Source: Hemibagrus wyckioides (Eukaryota; Chordata; Actinopteri; Siluriformes; Bagridae). Taken from it: a DNA stretch of 64,000 bases. Below the pieces are notes generated by a model. That model saw only the letters and a list, made by a program, of their open reading frames with translations, had not been told where the DNA came from and ran no database searches. This document shows positions 48,717-60,507 of the stretch, in pieces; position 1 is the stretch's first letter; every line of letters begins with the position of its first letter. The translations under genes were made by a program, and so were the position numbers. The stretch covers positions 8,128,392-8,192,391 of the forward strand of contig NC_080734.1 of the NCBI RefSeq assembly GCF_019097595.1, read 5' to 3'.

Positions 48717-51700
48717 ATGGCGTCCACCGCGGCAGGGAAGCAGAGAATACCGAAAGTGGCAAAGGTAAGAGTTGTGCTCGTGCATGGAGGCTAATGTGTG
48801 TGTGTAGCTAGCTAGTCGGCTAAGCTAGCTAGGTATTTTAAATTAAAATGACAATAGCTGTCATTATAACCGTACTATAAAATAATGTATAGTTTTATTG
48901 CAGTGTAGTTCATCTGTATACTGTAGTTATACGGACCTATTAGCTATACCTCTGTTTTAATAATCATTATTTTTTTTATGAAATGCTATGCTGTTAGCTC
49001 TACCGAAGCTACAAGCTATTAGCCTTGTTTGCTTGCTGCTTGTTTGTTTGTTTGTTTGTTTATTTATTTATTTATTTATTGGGTAATTAATTAATGAATT
49101 CTCAGGGCTTACACATGATATGAATAGATATTAAAGAGGGGGGCGAGAGATTTAAGCAAGGCATTGCACAGCGTCTGTACCTTACTGGCATATTTGTTAT
49201 TTAAAAAATAAAAAATAAAAATTCTGAATAAAAGCAGTACATTTATTCTATTTGTGAATGACGTCACTTAATAAATGACGTCACGTATATACTCAAATTG
49301 AAAGCAGGTAAACAATGCAGGGGGAAAAAACATTTAAGATATTGTTCAACATTCTGTTCAAATTGGTTTTGGAGATACTGGAAGTCCAACATCGAAGGTC
49401 ACACAGTGAATCATTACATGCATCCTTTTGTACAGTGTTATGTATTCAGTTGTTTAAGGAAAGATTGTATTGCTAGATGTGATGGTTATTAAACAATGAC
49501 GTGCTTTTCCTCTACCAGGTGAAGAATAAAGCCCCGGCTGAGGTGCAGATCACAGCCGAGCAGCTGCTTCGAGAAGCCAAGGAACGAGAACTCGAGCTAC
49601 TCCCCCCTCCACCCAAACAGAAGATCACTGATGAAGAGGAGTTAAACGATTACAAACTACGAAAACGCAAGGCAAGATGACCAGCCTGGGTGTTTTTTTT
49701 TTTTTTTTTTGGTCTGGTTTGCTTCATCATGCTCACCTTCAATATCTTTGATATCTGCTCCTCAGGGATTTGAAGACAATATCAGAAAGAACAGGACCGT
49801 CATAAGCAACTGGATCAAGTACGCACAATGGGAGGAGAGTCTGAAAGAAATACAGAGGTATAACATGCTGGATATCTATTAATTGTAACAATCATAACAC
49901 TCAGTTAAATGAATTCAGGTTAAATGATTTTGCATTTCCGGTGTCTTGTTTAAAGAGCTCGGTCTATCTACGAGCGAGCGCTGGACGTGGATCACCGGAA
50001 TGTCACGCTGTGGCTGAAATACGCCGAGATGGAGATGAAGAGCCGGCAGGTCAATCACGCTCGCAACATCTGGGACCGAGCCATAACCATCCTGCCTCGT
50101 GTCAACCAGTTCTGGTAATCATTACACTATAGCTTAACTTCGCTTCTTGCTGATCTGCTCTGTTTAATGGGACTGACCTGGTGCTGGTCTGGATGTGTTC
50201 ATAGGTACAAATACACCTACATGGAGGAGATGCTGGGGAATGTAGCAGGCTGCAGGCTGGTGTTTGAGCGCTGGATGGAGTGGGAGCCGGAAGAGCAGGC
50301 CTGGCACTCTTATATTAACTTTGAGCTGCGCTATAAGGAGGTGGAGAAAGCCCGCTGCATTTATGAGAGATATATCCTTATCAGAGCGCTCGTGTTGGGG
50401 ATGTAGAAATGGTGACTGCTTTTTTTCACTACACAGAAATTATCGGAAACTCAGGAGCTTTCCATTCCAATATGACTAAACAAATACAGTTCTATTTGTA
50501 TTGACTAATAAATACCCAATGAAATTAATTAAATGGATGGGATGAGGGTGTCATAATTTGAACACTGTGGTCTCTGAACTCACATGGAATAAGTGTATCA
50601 GGCATTTTCACCCACAAGAGGCTTTTGAGTCACTGGTAAACTCTGTGATAGTGTTTCTTTCCTTTCAACTTTATAAGTACACACTTCACTCATGGCACCT
50701 TGATTTTCATAAAGATTTAGCTCATTTTGCTCAGGATTTCAGCTAATGCAGATGAGCTGTCCTTCACAGCTCTCATCTGCTATGATGCTGTTTAACTGCG
50801 TGTTTATTATATATACATATTGTTCCTTACAAACTGGTGTTAAAGAAATGGGTGTAATCTCAATTCTAAACCAAAATATTGTGATTCTCAGTAAGCTGTA
50901 TGCTGTTGTGTTATTCATTACTTTTATTGATTTTTGAACTTGTGTCAAGTTTAAGTCCTTAACTCCCCTGCACTTGTGATAGTCCATCCCGAAGTGAAGA
51001 ACTGGATCAAATACGCCCGCTTCGAAGACAAGCACGGTTACATTGCTCATGCGAGAAAAGTGTACGAGAGGGCCGTCGAGTTCTTCGGCGAAGAGCACAT
51101 AGATGAAAACCTTTTTGTGGCTTTTGCCAGATTTGAGGAGAAACAGAAAGAGGTAATTTTTCTGCTGAAAATGGCATCCATCAGAAACCGAGGTTTAACT
51201 CTGGTGATGTTTTTACGTTTATCTGTGAGATATCAAATTGTTTTTATTTCATCAATGAGATTCTGTTACCCATTTCCTGACTCTGTATGTGTGTGTGTTT
51301 TTCAGTTTGAGCGTGTGCGGGTGATCTATAAGTACGCCCTGGACAGAATCCCCAAACAGCAGGCCCAGGAGCTTTTCAAGAACTACACAGTGTTTGAGAA
51401 GAAGTTTGGGGACAGGAGAGGAATCGAGGACGTCATCGTCAGCAAGAGGAGATTCCAGTACGAGGAGGAGGTCAAGGTAAAATATCACTAAATATTCTAA
51501 GAAACATGAGTGTTTATCTACACGTTGGATTGCAAACACCGTGCTTACAGAGGTTCAGATAAGCAACTAACATGACTGAATAATAACAGCAGTTACCTTT
51601 AATGCTTAACTATTTATAATTCTAGAAATGTACATAATCAGAAATACATGCTATCAAACATGACTACAGTATTCTAGGGCATTTAAATTTGTTCTGTTTA

Positions 51701-54514
51701 ATGTTGCAAATAAATACTATAAATAATAACTCTTCATTTTTATACCACTGCAAATCTTCACCTACATGAAACTGATTGATTAATATAGTAAAGAATAGAG
51801 TATAGTGCGAGGTATTAAGTTGTCTCTTGACTCTTATTACAGGCAAACCCACACAACTATGACGCCTGGTTCGATTACCTGCGGCTAGTGGAGAGCGATG
51901 CAGACGCCGACACGGTCCGAGAGATCTACGAACGAGCCATCTCTAACGTTCCCCCCATCACAGAGAAGAGACACTGGAGACGTTACATTTACCTGTGGAT
52001 CAACTATGCTCTCTATGAGGAGCTGGAGGTCAAGGTCAGGCCTGACTCATGGCAGTAAACTAAAGTGATGTTCAGCAGGCTTTAAATATGTGCTGTGCAG
52101 TGAAATTCATCATCATGTGCTGGTTTGCTTCTTGTGGCAGGATCCTGAGAGAACGAGACAGGTGTATCAGGCATGTCTGGAGCTCATCCCTCACAAAAAG
52201 GTACACCGTGAGGGATAAAATGTTATGAAGTTGAGGCCAAACAGCAATAGTAGATTTTAAATACTACATGTTGACAGTGTTTTTTATTTATTAGTGAATG
52301 ATACACATTTTGTGTATTCTTGAATGTTTTTATTCATTTTTAATTAAGGTTAATGTTGTGAAATTCGTCATTTTTATTTTAGCTAAATCATCGCCTGCAT
52401 TATAGCATCTCGTATTGATCAATTTTATTTATTTGTCTAATTTCAATCTTGTTCATAGTTTACCTTCGCTAAAATCTGGCTGCTATACGGTCAGTTTGAA
52501 GTCCGCCAGAAGAACCTGCAGAAAGCCAGACAATGCCTGGTAAATTTCAACAAGCTTCAGAATTACAGGATTAAGTTTATTGAAACTGCAGTCTGATTCT
52601 TTGGTTACTCTGTAATCACAGGGCACTGGCATTGGGAAATGCCCAAAGAATAAGCTGTTTAAGGGCTACATCGAGCTGGAACTGCAGCTCAGAGAGTTTG
52701 ACCGCTGCAGGAAGCTCTATGAGAAGTACCTGGAGTACAGCCCGGAGAACTGCACCACCTGGATCAAGTTTGCTGAGCTGGAGACGATCCTCGGAGACAT
52801 CGAGAGAGGACGAGCCATATTCGAGCTGGCCATCAGTCAGCCTCGCCTCGACATGCCAGAGGTATTGCCTGCTCTTGCAATTCTTTTAAATTTCACCTGG
52901 AATTTTCTGTGGTCCTAATTTGATGTGTTTTTTTGTAACTCTGTAGGTGCTATGGAAGTCCTATATTGACTTTGAAATCGAACAGGAGGAATATGAAAAC
53001 ACGCGAGGACTTTATAAGAGGCTCTTACAGCGCACACAGCACGTCAAGGTAGGGTTCTTCTCAACATTACTAACACAGGGGCTCTGAACACGTTCCGGGG
53101 TGCCATCATTTATCTCTGTAGAGATAGAGAGTGTTATCTAGAGTGATTAGGTCTGTAAGGTCTGAATTAAACATTTCTTCATTGTGTTCGAGTTGTCAGT
53201 CTTTAAAAGCAGCAGGGATGTCATTAGTTTTAGCAGATCTAATCACATAAGTGTCACGTCTTTAGCCGAGCCTAGTGTAGCTTTAATGAAATGTCGTTAC
53301 ACAAGTGAGTATAAAGGGCCCCCCCCCCCATAAATCTCGTCTACAAGCTTCCTTATACTGGTTTGTTTGATTTGTGGTTAAGACAAATAGCCTACGTAAG
53401 CCTATGATGTCACTGTCAGCTGCAATAGCAAATAACTCGGGCTGAATATCTCTGGCAATAGAGAGGTATGCCAGTGTCATGTCAGTTTTGTTATGACAGA
53501 ACCCCAGAAGTTTAAGGAAGCTGACATCAAGAAGTTAAGCAAAATTGTAGCTTGCAAAGATATTTCTGTTGTGTGCAGGTATGGATCAGTTACGCACAGT
53601 TTGAGCTGTCCATTGAGGGTGAGGAGCGACTGCAACGGTGCAGGCAGGTCTACGAGGAAGCTAACCGAAGCCTACGTACATGTGAGGAGAAGGAGGAGAG
53701 GCTCATGCTGCTCGAGGCCTGGAAGGACTTCGAGCAGGAGTTCGGCACCTCGGCCAACAAGGACAGAGTGAAGAAACTGATGCCCGAGAAGGTGAAGAAG
53801 AGGAGAAAGCTCACAGCAGAGGATGGGGTGAGTAGGAGGAAACAGACTGTATGCAGTGTTCACATTAGATTTTCATATCACAATGATGGTACTGTTCAGT
53901 TTGTAGCAGTTTTATTTACATGGCTGTTAGACAGTGCAATGTAACATTGCTTCTCAGCTTGTAGGCTTTGAATGTATGATAATGATTAGATTGCAGTTCA
54001 GTCACACACATGCACAGCAGTCATATAGTAAATAACTGCTCATTCATTCACTGGTTCCTGTGATCATGTATGCCGTTTTTACTGCTGATATGTGTGTGGA
54101 CTATACCGTTCTATTTGTCTGGTTTTATTTATGGTGTCTCGTATCGTTCTCCAGTCGGATGCAGGATGGGAAGAATATTACGACTACATCTTCCCGGAGG
54201 ATGCTGCCAATCAGCCCAATCTCAAACTACTGGCCATGGCTAAGATGTGGAAGAAGCAGCAACAGCAGGACGAGATTCAGGAGGAAGCAGAGACGGAAAA
54301 GGACGAGAGCGCCGAACCCGCACAGCCACAAGACGAGCAGGAGGAAACCGAAGAGACACAGGAGAATAAAGAGAGTGCGTGTGACGATCGTGATGACAGT
54401 GACAGCAGCAGCAGCAGTAGTAGTAGTAGTAGCAGCAGCAGCAGTAGTGAAAGTGATGAGGAGAACTCAGAAGACAAAAAAGTGGAGAAGACAAATCCTG
54501 CAGAGGAGGACTAA
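48717..54514 (+). CDS. crnkl1: Crooked neck-like 1, spliceosome HAT-repeat scaffold (14 exons)
   Basis: CRNKL1 is a core NineTeen-complex-related splicing factor in the nucleus; its HAT repeats scaffold the activated spliceosome. Exons: 48717-48764, 49519-49671, 49766-49857, 49956-50114, 50205-50371, 50974-51152, 51306-51476, 51843-52034, 52141-52200, 52459-52539, 52622-52861, 52947-53048, 53579-53827, 54155-54514. These join in frame into 750 codons. Diagnostic stretches are [60 protein letters not shown] and [23 protein letters not shown] repeats fill roughly residues 70-650, and the tail is acidic with a long serine run. The ATG has a strong context (GAAGCCATGGCG). Intron 2 starts with GC, and intron 5 is AT-AC and U12-type. 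It is divergent from cfap61 and convergent with naa20. Confidence 0.97.
49672..49765 (+). other. crnkl1 intron 2, GC-AG type
   Basis: The exon ends CGCAAG and the intron begins GCAAGA; no GT lies at a frame-compatible position nearby. The 3' end is CTCAG. The join gives RKRKGFEDN, matching the family. The intron also holds a T-run at about 49692-49711. Confidence 0.8.
50372..50973 (+). other. crnkl1 intron 5, U12-type AT-AC intron
   Basis: The donor reads ATATCCTTAT, against the U12 consensus ATATCCTTT. The branch site TCCTTAAC lies at 50956-50963 with its adenosine about 11 nt from the 3' end, the spacing required for minor introns, and the intron ends in AC. Joining T from exon 5 to TTGTGATAGTCC gives [14 protein letters not shown], exactly the expected protein. 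No GT-AG alternative preserves the frame. Confidence 0.93.
54405..54450 (+). repeat. Coding AGC/AGT trinucleotide repeat (polyserine)
   Basis: About 15 consecutive AGC or AGT codons in the last crnkl1 exon encode a polyserine run inside the acidic tail. The mixed codons suggest an older, partly stabilised array. Confidence 0.9.
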
Positions 54515-54631
54515 ACTGAAAAAGATTTTTTTTTTTTTTTTTCTTTTTTCCTTTTATTCAGGATCAGGATAAACTGGACTGATGGTGCATTCACTTCCTC
54601 ACAGACTGTTCTCACTATTCTTTTATAACAA

Positions 54632-54637
54632 AATAAA
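54632..54637 (+). terminator. crnkl1 polyadenylation signal
   Basis: Canonical AATAAA about 120 bp past the stop, after a T-rich stretch at 54526-54550. Confidence 0.65.
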
Positions 54638-55286
54638 AAAGAAAAGCAAGTGCATTTCAATTATTTGTCTTTATAAGATGTTCATGAATTAATTAGTTAA
54701 ATGATCATCCTAAATTAGCCAAGATTAGGAGCTTCAAGGCTAACATAACTCTCAAATAATGGAGTTAAATTATCTATCTAAATTAACAATAAAAAAATAA
54801 ATAAATAATGGTACTGAATAATTATTGACCACCAGCAGAGCACACTGAGATGTAAAACTGAAGCAGTGACAATGTAGTGACCAGGGGTTGTGAGACAGGA
54901 ATCTTTCATAAGCGTTTCCATCTACCTGTGGTTTCCTGATTCTGAAAAGATGATCCAAGCATCAGAATTGTTCTGCCCAGTAAAACAGAGCTACACCCCA
55001 AACAAAACATTTTCTCTGCTAAGGTCAGTGCAGTGCAGTTATTTTGTTTTGTCTACAAATTTAAAAACTAATAGCTGCAGATTGATTTCTTCTGTAGTCT
55101 TCTCCTCAGACAGACAGACAGTCAGAATGAAGGTAATATTGTGTTTTATTTCACTTGTGGACAAAATTGTGCAGAAATGGTGGAACAAGTAAAGCTTTTT
55201 ATAAATAACATTTACAAAGCAGTGACCCTCTGACGATGAAATTGCAATAGGATATGAAGTCAACTAAACTTGATAGATCTTGCATC

Positions 55287-55292
55287 TTTATT
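55287..55292 (-). terminator. naa20 polyadenylation signal candidate
   Basis: AATAAA on the minus strand about 50 bp beyond the naa20 stop. Confidence 0.6.
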
Positions 55293-55339
55293 GTCCCAAT
55301 ATGGGGTAAGTGAGCGAGTCAGAGAGCCACTGTTCAGTG

Positions 55340-58300
55340 TTATTCTATGTCTTCTGGTCGGACAGGGTGCGGGAGTGGAATTATGGACTTCTTCTCTGTG
55401 TCTCTTGATAACGCTTTCCTCATATCTGCAGAAATGAAAGAAGTCATAGTGCTGAGGTTTGTAATAAGTTACCATTTATTATAATATAGACTAAAGAGTC
55501 GAAGCAGGATTTTTACCGTAGGCGTCTTCGTCCGGTTCTCCGTTGCTGGCTGAGTAATATTCGATGACGGTTCTGTAGACGCTGTAGCCCAGCTGTTTGT
55601 ACATGTTCACTGCCACTTGATTGGAGACACGGACGAAGAGGTCAACGAAGAAGCCTCCTTTCCTACAAGAGCGAACAGATCTGTCATCATCAATTCATGC
55701 TGAGTTAAGTCATGCAGCCTGCACCAATGTTTTGCAATATAATTAAATGTGCTATTTTTGGGAATCCCAAGACAAATCTAAGAATAGGTTTCAACAAATA
55801 ATTCTGAATTGGGTTGTACCCTATTTCATACAAACATAAGGAATTATTTTCCAGGAACAGCACATCCTGAAGTGTTTTTTTTTTTTTCTCGTGTAATACC
55901 ACATCTGGTGATGGTGACCTCTGCTGGTGGGGAGAGAGAGTGTCCAGCGCTTATTACACCAAGATTGTGGAACGTCTTTAAAACTACTTCGGTTTTGTGA
56001 TCATTTATGTTATAACAGCTAGAAAAGCTGTTCCCTTAGCAGCCTCTCCTTTCTCCGTTTTTTTTTATCATCAAAAAACTGTAAAACCTCCTGAAGACTT
56101 TCCCATGGAAGAAAATTTACCGACTGCTACAAAGCGCAGACTCCTGAGACTCTTTCCATTACTGTGAAATAAACATCTTCTTACAAAAACACTTCCACAC
56201 CTCTGATTTATATGATTTTCTTTTTAAAATCAGACTTTTTAACCCAGTTATTATTAAGCTTAGATAGTACAGTGTCTACTTTAGTCCCTGTCTTTGGGAG
56301 CAGTGGTGGGTCAAGTGGTTAAGACCCTGGGTTGTTGATCAGAGGATCAGGATTCAAGCTCCACTTTTGGATTCAATTAAGTAAGGCCCTTAACCCTCTC
56401 CGCTCCAGGGGCACTGCATCATAGCTGCCCCTGCGCTCTGACCCCAACTTCCTCAGCTGGGATACATGAAGAAAAGGATTCCACTGTGCTGTAATGTATG
56501 TGTGGTGATAATAAAGGCTACTTACCATTCTTAAGTGGTTACTAGAACTAATGCATTAATATAATCCTCTAACTGAATGTATTACTGCAACCCCTTTATT
56601 GCAGGGATTTCATCCACCAGTGCCCTCCTAAATTCCCAAAGAACCTCACCGTTCTGAGATTTCCTCCAGCATGTCCATGAGCCTAGCAGCCAAACCCAGC
56701 CTTCTGAACTCAGGAGCCACTGACAGAGCCGTGACGTGTCCGTGCCACTCCTCCCGCGCCACAGAGCCCTCGGCCTTCCCCATGACTGCAGAGACACGAG
56801 GAAAAGGGAATGAAACCATGAGCCAATCATTTAAAGCACTGGCTCTCAGAGTTAGGTCTGCGATTATCATTTTGTTACAGAGAAAGAAAAAATAAGGCGT
56901 TTACTAAAGCTGTTATATCAAATGAGTTCTTAGTTATTAGCCTGCTTCATTCTAATTCCAAAACAAGTGAGTTTGTAAATAACATCAACTTGAACCCTGT
57001 TGAAGAAAAAAGCTCAGGAATAAATAGTTCAATTTCTTCCATTAAATAATGTAAGTAATACTCTGGGAGGCACCTTCTTCTGTGCTTTTCCATCAACTGA
57101 AACCAAACAGAGAACAAAATATAGATGATGTTTGAAAGTACATGTGAGAAAAAGATGATTATAAGTAAGTTCTTGCTTTTGTAGGACACAAAAATAGTCT
57201 ACATATGTGTTATGGTCATGTGACCTACTAATGAGCGTAACATACAAGGTGAAAGAAAAGAGCTTGCATTAAGGATATGTGTTTGTGTAGGTCAAGTCGA
57301 GAATCAATTTCTTCTAGTTTATTGATAAGACAGAGAATTTGAATAAGAATCGGTTAGATTCAGATTAAGCCTATTGTGTTACACCCCTACTATACCGATA
57401 TGGAGTTCTGGGACCAATTAAGGACCATGATGTCATTTCCGGGTAAATTGTGACAATACACTTTTCTAAAAAATCTGTATCTGAATTTCCGTAACAATTA
57501 GAAACCTTCCCACCAGCTGACTTGGTGTTAAAATGTAGTATTGAATCTTTACAATTGCTAGATGATAACACTAACAGTTTTTATTTATTAATGACCAAGA
57601 CACTGCATTTTCAGCCTTTTCTAGTTATGTTTAACTGTAAACATCCAGCAAACATTACTAAATCATACCACATTCTGTTGTCTTGTACCACTGTGTACAC
57701 CGATCAGGCATAACATTATAAGCAGTGAGTGGTGAAGTGAATAACTCTGATTATCTCCTCATCATGGTACGTGTTAGTGGGTGGGATATATTAAGCAGCA
57801 AGTGAACATTTTGTCCTCAAAACTGATGTGTTAGAAGCAGGAAAAATGGACAAGCGTAAGGATTTGAGCGAGTTTGACAAGGACCAAATTGTGATGGCTA
57901 GACCACTGGATCAGAGCATCTCCAAAACTGCAGCTCTTGTGGGGTGTTTCCGGTCTGCAGTCGTCAGTATCTATCAAAAGTGCTCCAAGGAAGGAACAGT
58001 GGTGAACCGGGGACAGGGTCATGGGCGGCCAAGGCTCATTGATGTACGTGGGGAGTGAAGGCTGGCCCGTGTGATCCGATCCAACAGACGAGCTACTGTT
58101 ACTCAAATTGCTGAAGAAGTTAATGCTGGTTCTGATAGAAAGGTGTCAGAATACACAGTGTGTGAAGGGTCAGGGCTGTTGTGGCAGCAAAACAGGGACC
58201 AACACCAATATTAGGCAGGTGGTTATAATGTTGTGCCTGATCAGTGTATGCACGATGACAATAAAGCAGTTCATCCATTCACTCAATAATAATATCCAAA

Positions 58301-59264
58301 CAGAATAGTATTTTTTTTAACTGTTAAGCCTTTGCCTCTAATAAATTGACTCACTGTAGCCCATCAGCTCTCCACCCGGTGCCTCTGCCACGATGAAATA
58401 CTCTGGCCAGTGTGCCAGATACTGCAAGTAAAAGGGAATGCCATACTGTAAAGGACACGGTTAAGGAAAGAGACTGGACAGACGTTCACATCATACACAC
58501 ATCATCATCATCAACAACAACCAACAGTGACAATGTAAAGGATACAGTCTCTGTTAAAGGGTCCAAATTTCTGCAAGAAAAGGAAAAGAAAAGATCAGAT
58601 CAATCCCAAACGGCTGAAAACACACAAAAACAGGATATATAGCGTGCATTATTATTATTTATTATTATAATGCAATGTACTGCATGACAATATTTCAGGC
58701 TCTCCTTGGTCAGTAATTAAATGGACATGTAGTGCACTAAATAGGGAGCACGAGAGACTATTTATTTACTCCTATGTAGGGCACGGATATGCCTTATTCG
58801 AATATATTTAGGATTTAGGGAAAAAACGTAGCCTTTATTTCACAAAAACAAACAAAACACGAACAATTTTATATTTCTGACGATGTTCAATAAATATAAA
58901 CACAAACACGCCGCTTATTGACAACAGGAAAGCTAAAGGTAAACTAGCGACTTGCAATAGCACTGTGGCCGTATCCCAAATGACTGTCACTTGAACTCAA
59001 ATAGTGCACTATGTAATATGTATAACCCAGTACTAGGCAGCCTATCTAGTGCACTTACATAAGAAGTATTATGTTATTGAGATTCAGCCGCGGTACGATA
59101 GAGTTAGCATTATACACGGTAAAGTGTGGTACAATAACACTCACTCGCATATGGAGAATAATAACGCTACATGTCTGCCTCTGACTACACCATGAATAAG
59201 GTCATACTCACATGTTATTAAATTTGAAAAGATCGTCACAGTTAAATGCGCGTAACGTCGTCAT
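55340..59264 (-). CDS. naa20: NatB catalytic subunit, N-alpha-acetyltransferase 20 (6 exons)
   Basis: NAA20 with NAA25 forms NatB, a ribosome-associated cytosolic enzyme that acetylates nascent chains starting Met-Asp, Met-Glu, Met-Asn or Met-Gln, using acetyl-CoA. Exons in order: 59212-59264, 58546-58570, 58355-58445, 56650-56785, 55517-55662, 55340-55425. They join to 178 codons, the usual vertebrate length. The protein is one GNAT fold: [17 protein letters not shown] at the start, [17 protein letters not shown] with the acetyl-CoA-binding RRxGxA motif near residues 80-90, [19 protein letters not shown], and the end [14 protein letters not shown]. Exon 2 is only 25 nt and is followed by a 100-bp U12-type intron. 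Intron 3 carries a deleted Tc1 and intron 4 a SINE-like copy. Confidence 0.97.
56296..56525 (+). repeat. SINE-like repeat in naa20 intron 4
   Basis: Starts GGGAGCAGTGGTGGGTCAAG, runs through GGTTGTTGATCAGAGGATCA and CCTTAACCCTCTCCGCTCCA, and ends CTGTAATGTATGTGTGGTGA before AATAAAGGCT. This is a near-complete tRNA-SINE-style unit. Confidence 0.75.
57698..58246 (+). mobile_element. Internally deleted Tc1/mariner element, copy 2
   Basis: Same family and same internal deletion as 3455-3988, with terminal repeats CACCGATCAGGCATAACATT and the inverse ending GATCAGTG, flanked by TA. Transposase codons from 57846 ([53 protein letters not shown]) end at a stop near 58056. It lies antisense inside naa20 intron 3. 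Confidence 0.9.
58446..58545 (-). other. naa20 intron 2, U12-type GT-AG intron
   Basis: On the gene strand the donor is GTATCCTTTA, a perfect match to the U12 GT-type consensus. A branch site TTCCTTAAC lies about 16 nt before the terminal CAG. The intron is 100 bp. The join gives [18 protein letters not shown], as in all NAA20 proteins. Confidence 0.92.
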
Positions 59265-59391
59265 ATTATCAGTGAAAACTGGAGAACTAAAAAAATAAAA
59301 AAAATCCCAGGGCCGAGTGTGACCTCTTGTGTACGTCATACAAACGGAAGTCGTTTCCCGAAAGAGCGCCATCTGGTGTAACGTATGAAGA
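59265..59391 (-). promoter_or_regulatory. naa20 promoter
   Basis: Short leader and promoter with an ETS-type CGGAAG at 59345-59350 and a YY1-like GCGCCATCT at about 59366-59374, a pair common in housekeeping promoters. There is no TATA box. An AAT microsatellite closes it on the far side. Confidence 0.5.
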
Positions 59392-59476
<85 letters not shown>

Positions 59477-59521
59477 TTTCTAACGTCTTCTTCTTCTTCT
59501 TCTTCTTATTATTATTATTAT
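59392..59521. repeat. AAT and CTT/ATT microsatellites
   Basis: (AAT)n at about 59392-59473, then (CTT)n and (ATT)n to about 59521. Frames of polyasparagine or polytyrosine here are artefacts. Confidence 0.95.
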
Positions 59522-59704
59522 CTAGCCTCTTTAACAATTAATTATTGTCACGATTCAGCATTTAAGAAATCCATACATAGCTTCAGATTATTGATGAGTT
59601 AATCAGATTTGACGATGCCAAAGAACTCCCAGAGACGACATGATAAAACCTTGAAAGGAACCAGATTTAAAAGAGAAGACTTGTACCCTTCTGGGTGACA
59701 ACTT

Positions 59705-60342
59705 TGTGTGAACAGTTTGGGGATGATCCCTTCCTGTTCCAACATGACTGCAGACCAGTGCAGAAAGCCCTGACCTCAACCTGATAGAACACCTTTAGGA
59801 TGAATTAGAGCGGAGACTGCGAGACAGCCCCAAACTGGGACGTCTGCCTTTATATGCACATGAATGTAATACAGAGTTGGCCCGCCCTTTGCAGCTATAA
59901 CAGCTTCAACTCTTCTGGGAAGGCTTTCTACAAGCTCTACATTCGTCTAGAAGTGCATTTGTGAGGTCAGGTAATGATGTTGGACGAGAAGGTCTGGCTC
60001 ACAGTCTCCGCTCTAATTTATCCTAAAGGTGTTCACTCGGGTTGAGGTCAGGACTCTGTGCAGTCCAGTCACGTTCCTTCACACCAAACTCACTCATCCA
60101 TGTCTTTATGGACCTTACTTTGTGCACTGGTGTGCAGTCATGTTGGAACAGGAAGGGGTCATCCCCAAACTGTTTGGGAGCATCCCAAAAGTTGGGAGCA
60201 TGAAATTGTCCAAAATGTCTTGGTATGCTGAAGCATTAAGAGTTCCTTTCACTGGAACTAAGGGGCCGAGCCCAACCCCTGAAAAACATCACCTGAACTC
60301 AATGATTTGCAGGAGTGTCCCAAAACTTTTGGCAATATAGTG
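59705..60342 (+). mobile_element. Palindromic non-autonomous DNA transposon, copy 2
   Basis: The right arm (60030-60342) ends AGTGTCCCAAAACTTTTGGC and AATATAGTGTA. The left part repeats its inner blocks inverted (GTTTGGGGATGATCCCTTCC; GTTGGAACAGGAAGGGGTCA on the other side), forming a long hairpin whose outer left arm is missing. It shares the family of 2125-2455 and fills most of the gap between naa20 and the next gene. Confidence 0.75.
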
Positions 60343-60458
60343 TATGTGCTGATTGAGTGTACTTATGTTTTGAGAGACACAAAAACAACGATTTTCATGC
60401 TGATGTTGTTATGAAAAATACTAATAAAATTAACAATAATATTAATAATATTTCAAAA

Positions 60459-60459
60459 C

Positions 60460-60507
<48 letters not shown>
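60459..60507. repeat. ATT microsatellite
   Basis: (ATT)n of about 16 units, about 340 bp upstream of the CD109-like start codon. Confidence 0.95.

Noticed and set aside
49305..49500. Frame in crnkl1 intron 1
   Set aside because: It does not connect to the HAT protein, and joining exon 1 to 49519 needs no extra exon.
54060..54572. Shadow frame over the last crnkl1 exon rich in R, V and A
   Set aside because: It is the alternate frame of the AGC/AGT repeat; the true frame continues HAT-protein sequence from 54155.
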